From the NCBI RefSeq assembly GCF_002104455.1, contig NZ_NBOC01000017.1, positions 1 to 64,000 on the forward strand: a DNA stretch of 64,000 nucleotides, given 5' to 3'. Source of the DNA: Colwellia chukchiensis (GTDB lineage Bacteria; Pseudomonadota; Gammaproteobacteria; Enterobacterales; Alteromonadaceae). The translations under genes were made by a program, and so were the position numbers. Position 1 is the stretch's first letter; each line of letters opens with the position of its first letter. Under the pieces are notes generated by a model. It made no database searches. It was given only the letters and a program-made list of their open reading frames with translations, and had not been told where the DNA came from. Shown here one piece after another: positions 62,205 through 64,000 of this stretch.

Positions 62205-63854
62205 TTATTTCATCATAGCGTCACGCGTAGCCTTAAACTCACTACCTGCACGCCAGTTTGGCCAATCATTACTGTTACTTAACATTAAGCCGGTTTCAAA
62301 AAATACTTGCAGTTCAGCAACCATGCCTTGCCAACCCCAGTTTTCATCGTATTCATCACACACTTGGTGATAGCACTTGGCCACTAATGCCGAGACTTTG
62401 TCACCAATCGCCTTTTGCTCTGCATTTAACCAAACCGAGCCACCACCTGCGCTGAGCGCCGGCACACCTTTTTTAGCTAAGCTAAAGTGATCTGAGCGGT
62501 AATAATAACCACGCTCTGGTGTTTGCTCTGGTGTCAAGGTACGTCCTTGACGCTTAGCAGCTTTAGCTAAATAATCTTCAAGCTCTGACTTGCCAAAACC
62601 AACAACGGTTAAGTCTTTTTTCACGCCAGAAATATCTAACGAGTCCATATTGATCATACCAACCACTTTGTTCAATGGCATGGTTGGGTGGTTGGCAAAG
62701 TAGCGCGAACCTAGACGGCCTTGCTCTTCTGCGGTTACCGCAACAAAGGTTACTGAACGCTCGGGCGTTTTATCCAAAGCTTTATAGGCCTTAGCAATAT
62801 GCATTAAACCTGCCGTTCCGGTTGCGTTGTCATGAGCGCCATTAAAAATAACTTTTTTACCGTCGATTGTTGTTGTACCTAGGTGATCCCAGTGCCCCAT
62901 GTAAATTACATGCTCGTCGGCGCGTTTACTACCTGGGATAGTGGCAATAACGTTATTAGACACTGAGTCTGTGATGGTATTTTTAACTTTGATATTCGCC
63001 GTTAATTTTAACGGTAACGCTTTAAAGTCTTTAGATAAAGCTTGTGCTTTTAACTCATTGAAATCAAAGCCTGCTTTCTTCATTAACTCATGCGCTTTTT
63101 CTGTGCTGATCCACATTTCAACATCCACTGTTGGCTCATTAACTTCTTTGGCTGGCAAATGGTACTGTGCCCCGGTCCAGCTGCTTTCAATCACATTCCA
63201 ACCATAGCTTGCTGGCTTGGTTTCATGGACAATAATTGCACCCGCTGCACCTTGACGTGCCGCTTCTTCGTATTTATAAGTCCAACGACCGTAATAGGTC
63301 ATGGTATTGCCGTCAAATAACTTAGCATCTTGTGTGGCATACCCAGGATCGTTAACTAAAATCACCACAGTTTTGCCTTTAACATCAACGTCTTTGTAGT
63401 CATTCCACTGATATTCAGGTGCGTTAATACCATAACCAACAAAGACTAACTCTGAATTATTAAGGCTAATATGTTCACGGGTTTGACGCGAGCTAGCAAC
63501 ATAGTTTTTTGGAAATTCAAAGCTAATATCTGCAATCGTTAGCCCGTTGACCGGCTCACTCACAATGCTATTCATGGGCACGGCTTGTAAATAGCTATCG
63601 CCATTACCTGGCATTAAACCTAATTTTTTAAAGCGTGAAATTAACATATTGGTTGTTAATATTTCACCTTCGGTAGCCGGCTCACGCCCGGCAAATTTAT
63701 CAGATGATAAAGTTTTAACGTCTGCTTTAATGGCGTCAATGTCAAACGATTGGTAAGCGTGCTCAAAACTGTTGTGTGCATATGCACTCATCGACATTAA
63801 AATGGCACCGGCACCACTCAGTATTTGCTGGCGCTTTTCTCGAATATAACTCAA
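62205..63854 (-). CDS. Exported M28-family zinc metallopeptidase with PA domain
   Basis: The 549-residue protein has a signal peptide (ends SAYAHN). A PA-type insertion (about 130-250) sits before the M28 catalytic domain, whose zinc ligands and catalytic residues are visible: His in GHWDHLG, Asp in GAHDNATG, Glu pair in AEEQGRLGS, Asp in NMDSLD and His in YHQVCDEYD. It is probably a periplasmic or secreted aminopeptidase. The neighbouring promoter region (63855-64000) holds no other gene. Confidence 0.93.
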   Translation of the reverse strand: MSYIREKRQQILSGAGAILMSMSAYAHNSFEHAYQSFDIDAIKADVKTLSSDKFAGREPATEGEILTTNMLISRFKKLGLMPGNGDSYLQAVPMNSIVSEPVNGLTIADISFEFPKNYVASSRQTREHISLNNSELVFVGYGINAPEYQWNDYKDVDVKGKTVVILVNDPGYATQDAKLFDGNTMTYYGRWTYKYEEAARQGAAGAIIVHETKPASYGWNVIESSWTGAQYHLPAKEVNEPTVDVEMWISTEKAHELMKKAGFDFNELKAQALSKDFKALPLKLTANIKVKNTITDSVSNNVIATIPGSKRADEHVIYMGHWDHLGTTTIDGKKVIFNGAHDNATGTAGLMHIAKAYKALDKTPERSVTFVAVTAEEQGRLGSRYFANHPTMPLNKVVGMINMDSLDISGVKKDLTVVGFGKSELEDYLAKAAKRQGRTLTPEQTPERGYYYRSDHFSLAKKGVPALSAGGGSVWLNAEQKAIGDKVSALVAKCYHQVCDEYDENWGWQGMVAELQVFFETGLMLSNSNDWPNWRAGSEFKATRDAMMK

Positions 63855-64000
63855 CGGAACTCTCCTATTATGGTTACACCAAATTATCAGTATTATTGGC
63901 GAATTTAAACAGGCATAGACTAACGGTATTGGTGATAAAACGCTAGATATATGCGATTTATCAATAAAGTTTTAGTTAAAGGTTTAATCAAGATAATAAA

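Overview
The window looks like chromosomal DNA of a marine gammaproteobacterium of the Alteromonadales, most likely Colwelliaceae (Colwellia/Thalassotalea-like). This rests on AT-rich base composition and gene content: pqiABC, the ydbH-ynbE-ydbL triad, DUF2789, DUF2750 and DUF938 proteins, S9 and M28 exported peptidases, TonB-receptor biology and a tRNA-Asn array. No complete genome context is visible, so the genus is inference.

Region by region. 0.4-16.8 kb is mostly housekeeping and envelope: a uracil-DNA-glycosylase-fold protein, the PqiABC lipid-transport operon with a Cys-tRNA(Pro) deacylase, FdhD, an exonuclease, an S9 peptidase, an SDR without its catalytic Tyr, small conserved proteins, an HMCES-type protein and an esterase followed by an unlisted 57-residue gene. 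17.0-20.3 kb is the YdbH/YnbE/YdbL envelope operon. 21.3-26.3 kb is a galactose module (galT-galK-Na+/sugar symporter) divergent from a LacI-type regulator, with two matching palindromic operators. 26.4-31.1 kb holds transporters, a cupredoxin and a decayed SpoIIAA-like gene. 31.1-35.6 kb is a denitrification module: cytochrome cd1 nitrite reductase NirS, a NapC/NirT cytochrome fused to an ethylbenzene-dehydrogenase-type haem domain, and a divergent membrane hemerythrin, with two FNR/NnrR-like boxes between them.

36.8-52.3 kb is accessory. It starts with a truncated IS481-type element abutting the last 32 codons of a lost sulfotransferase, two CRISPR type I-E-like solo repeats, a small YfiM-like membrane protein and a 266-bp MITE. 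It continues with a catabolic-looking cluster: two paralogous nitrilase-superfamily amidohydrolases, an exported beta-lactamase-fold serine hydrolase, two paralogous MFS permeases, a TPR-sulfotransferase, a TonB-dependent receptor and a MocR-type regulator with an extra C-terminal domain. Four promoters in this cluster (nitrilase 1, MFS 1, TonB receptor, nitrilase 2) carry the same pair of CTGGNACYAT-like half-sites, always exactly 23 bp apart and 58-76 bp upstream of the start codon. This is the best candidate here for an undescribed system: a MocR-controlled uptake and hydrolysis pathway for an unknown amide- or nitrile-containing compound.

52.9-64 kb returns to core functions: exonuclease I, a beta-hydroxyacid dehydrogenase, glutathione peroxidase, UvrB, a MATE exporter and an M28 peptidase. 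Between them lies a tRNA-Asn(GTT) operon of three intact genes and four degenerate copies whose anticodon loop is replaced by an AT-rich insert. Three of those copies are tandem units of about 143 bp, each with its own terminator.
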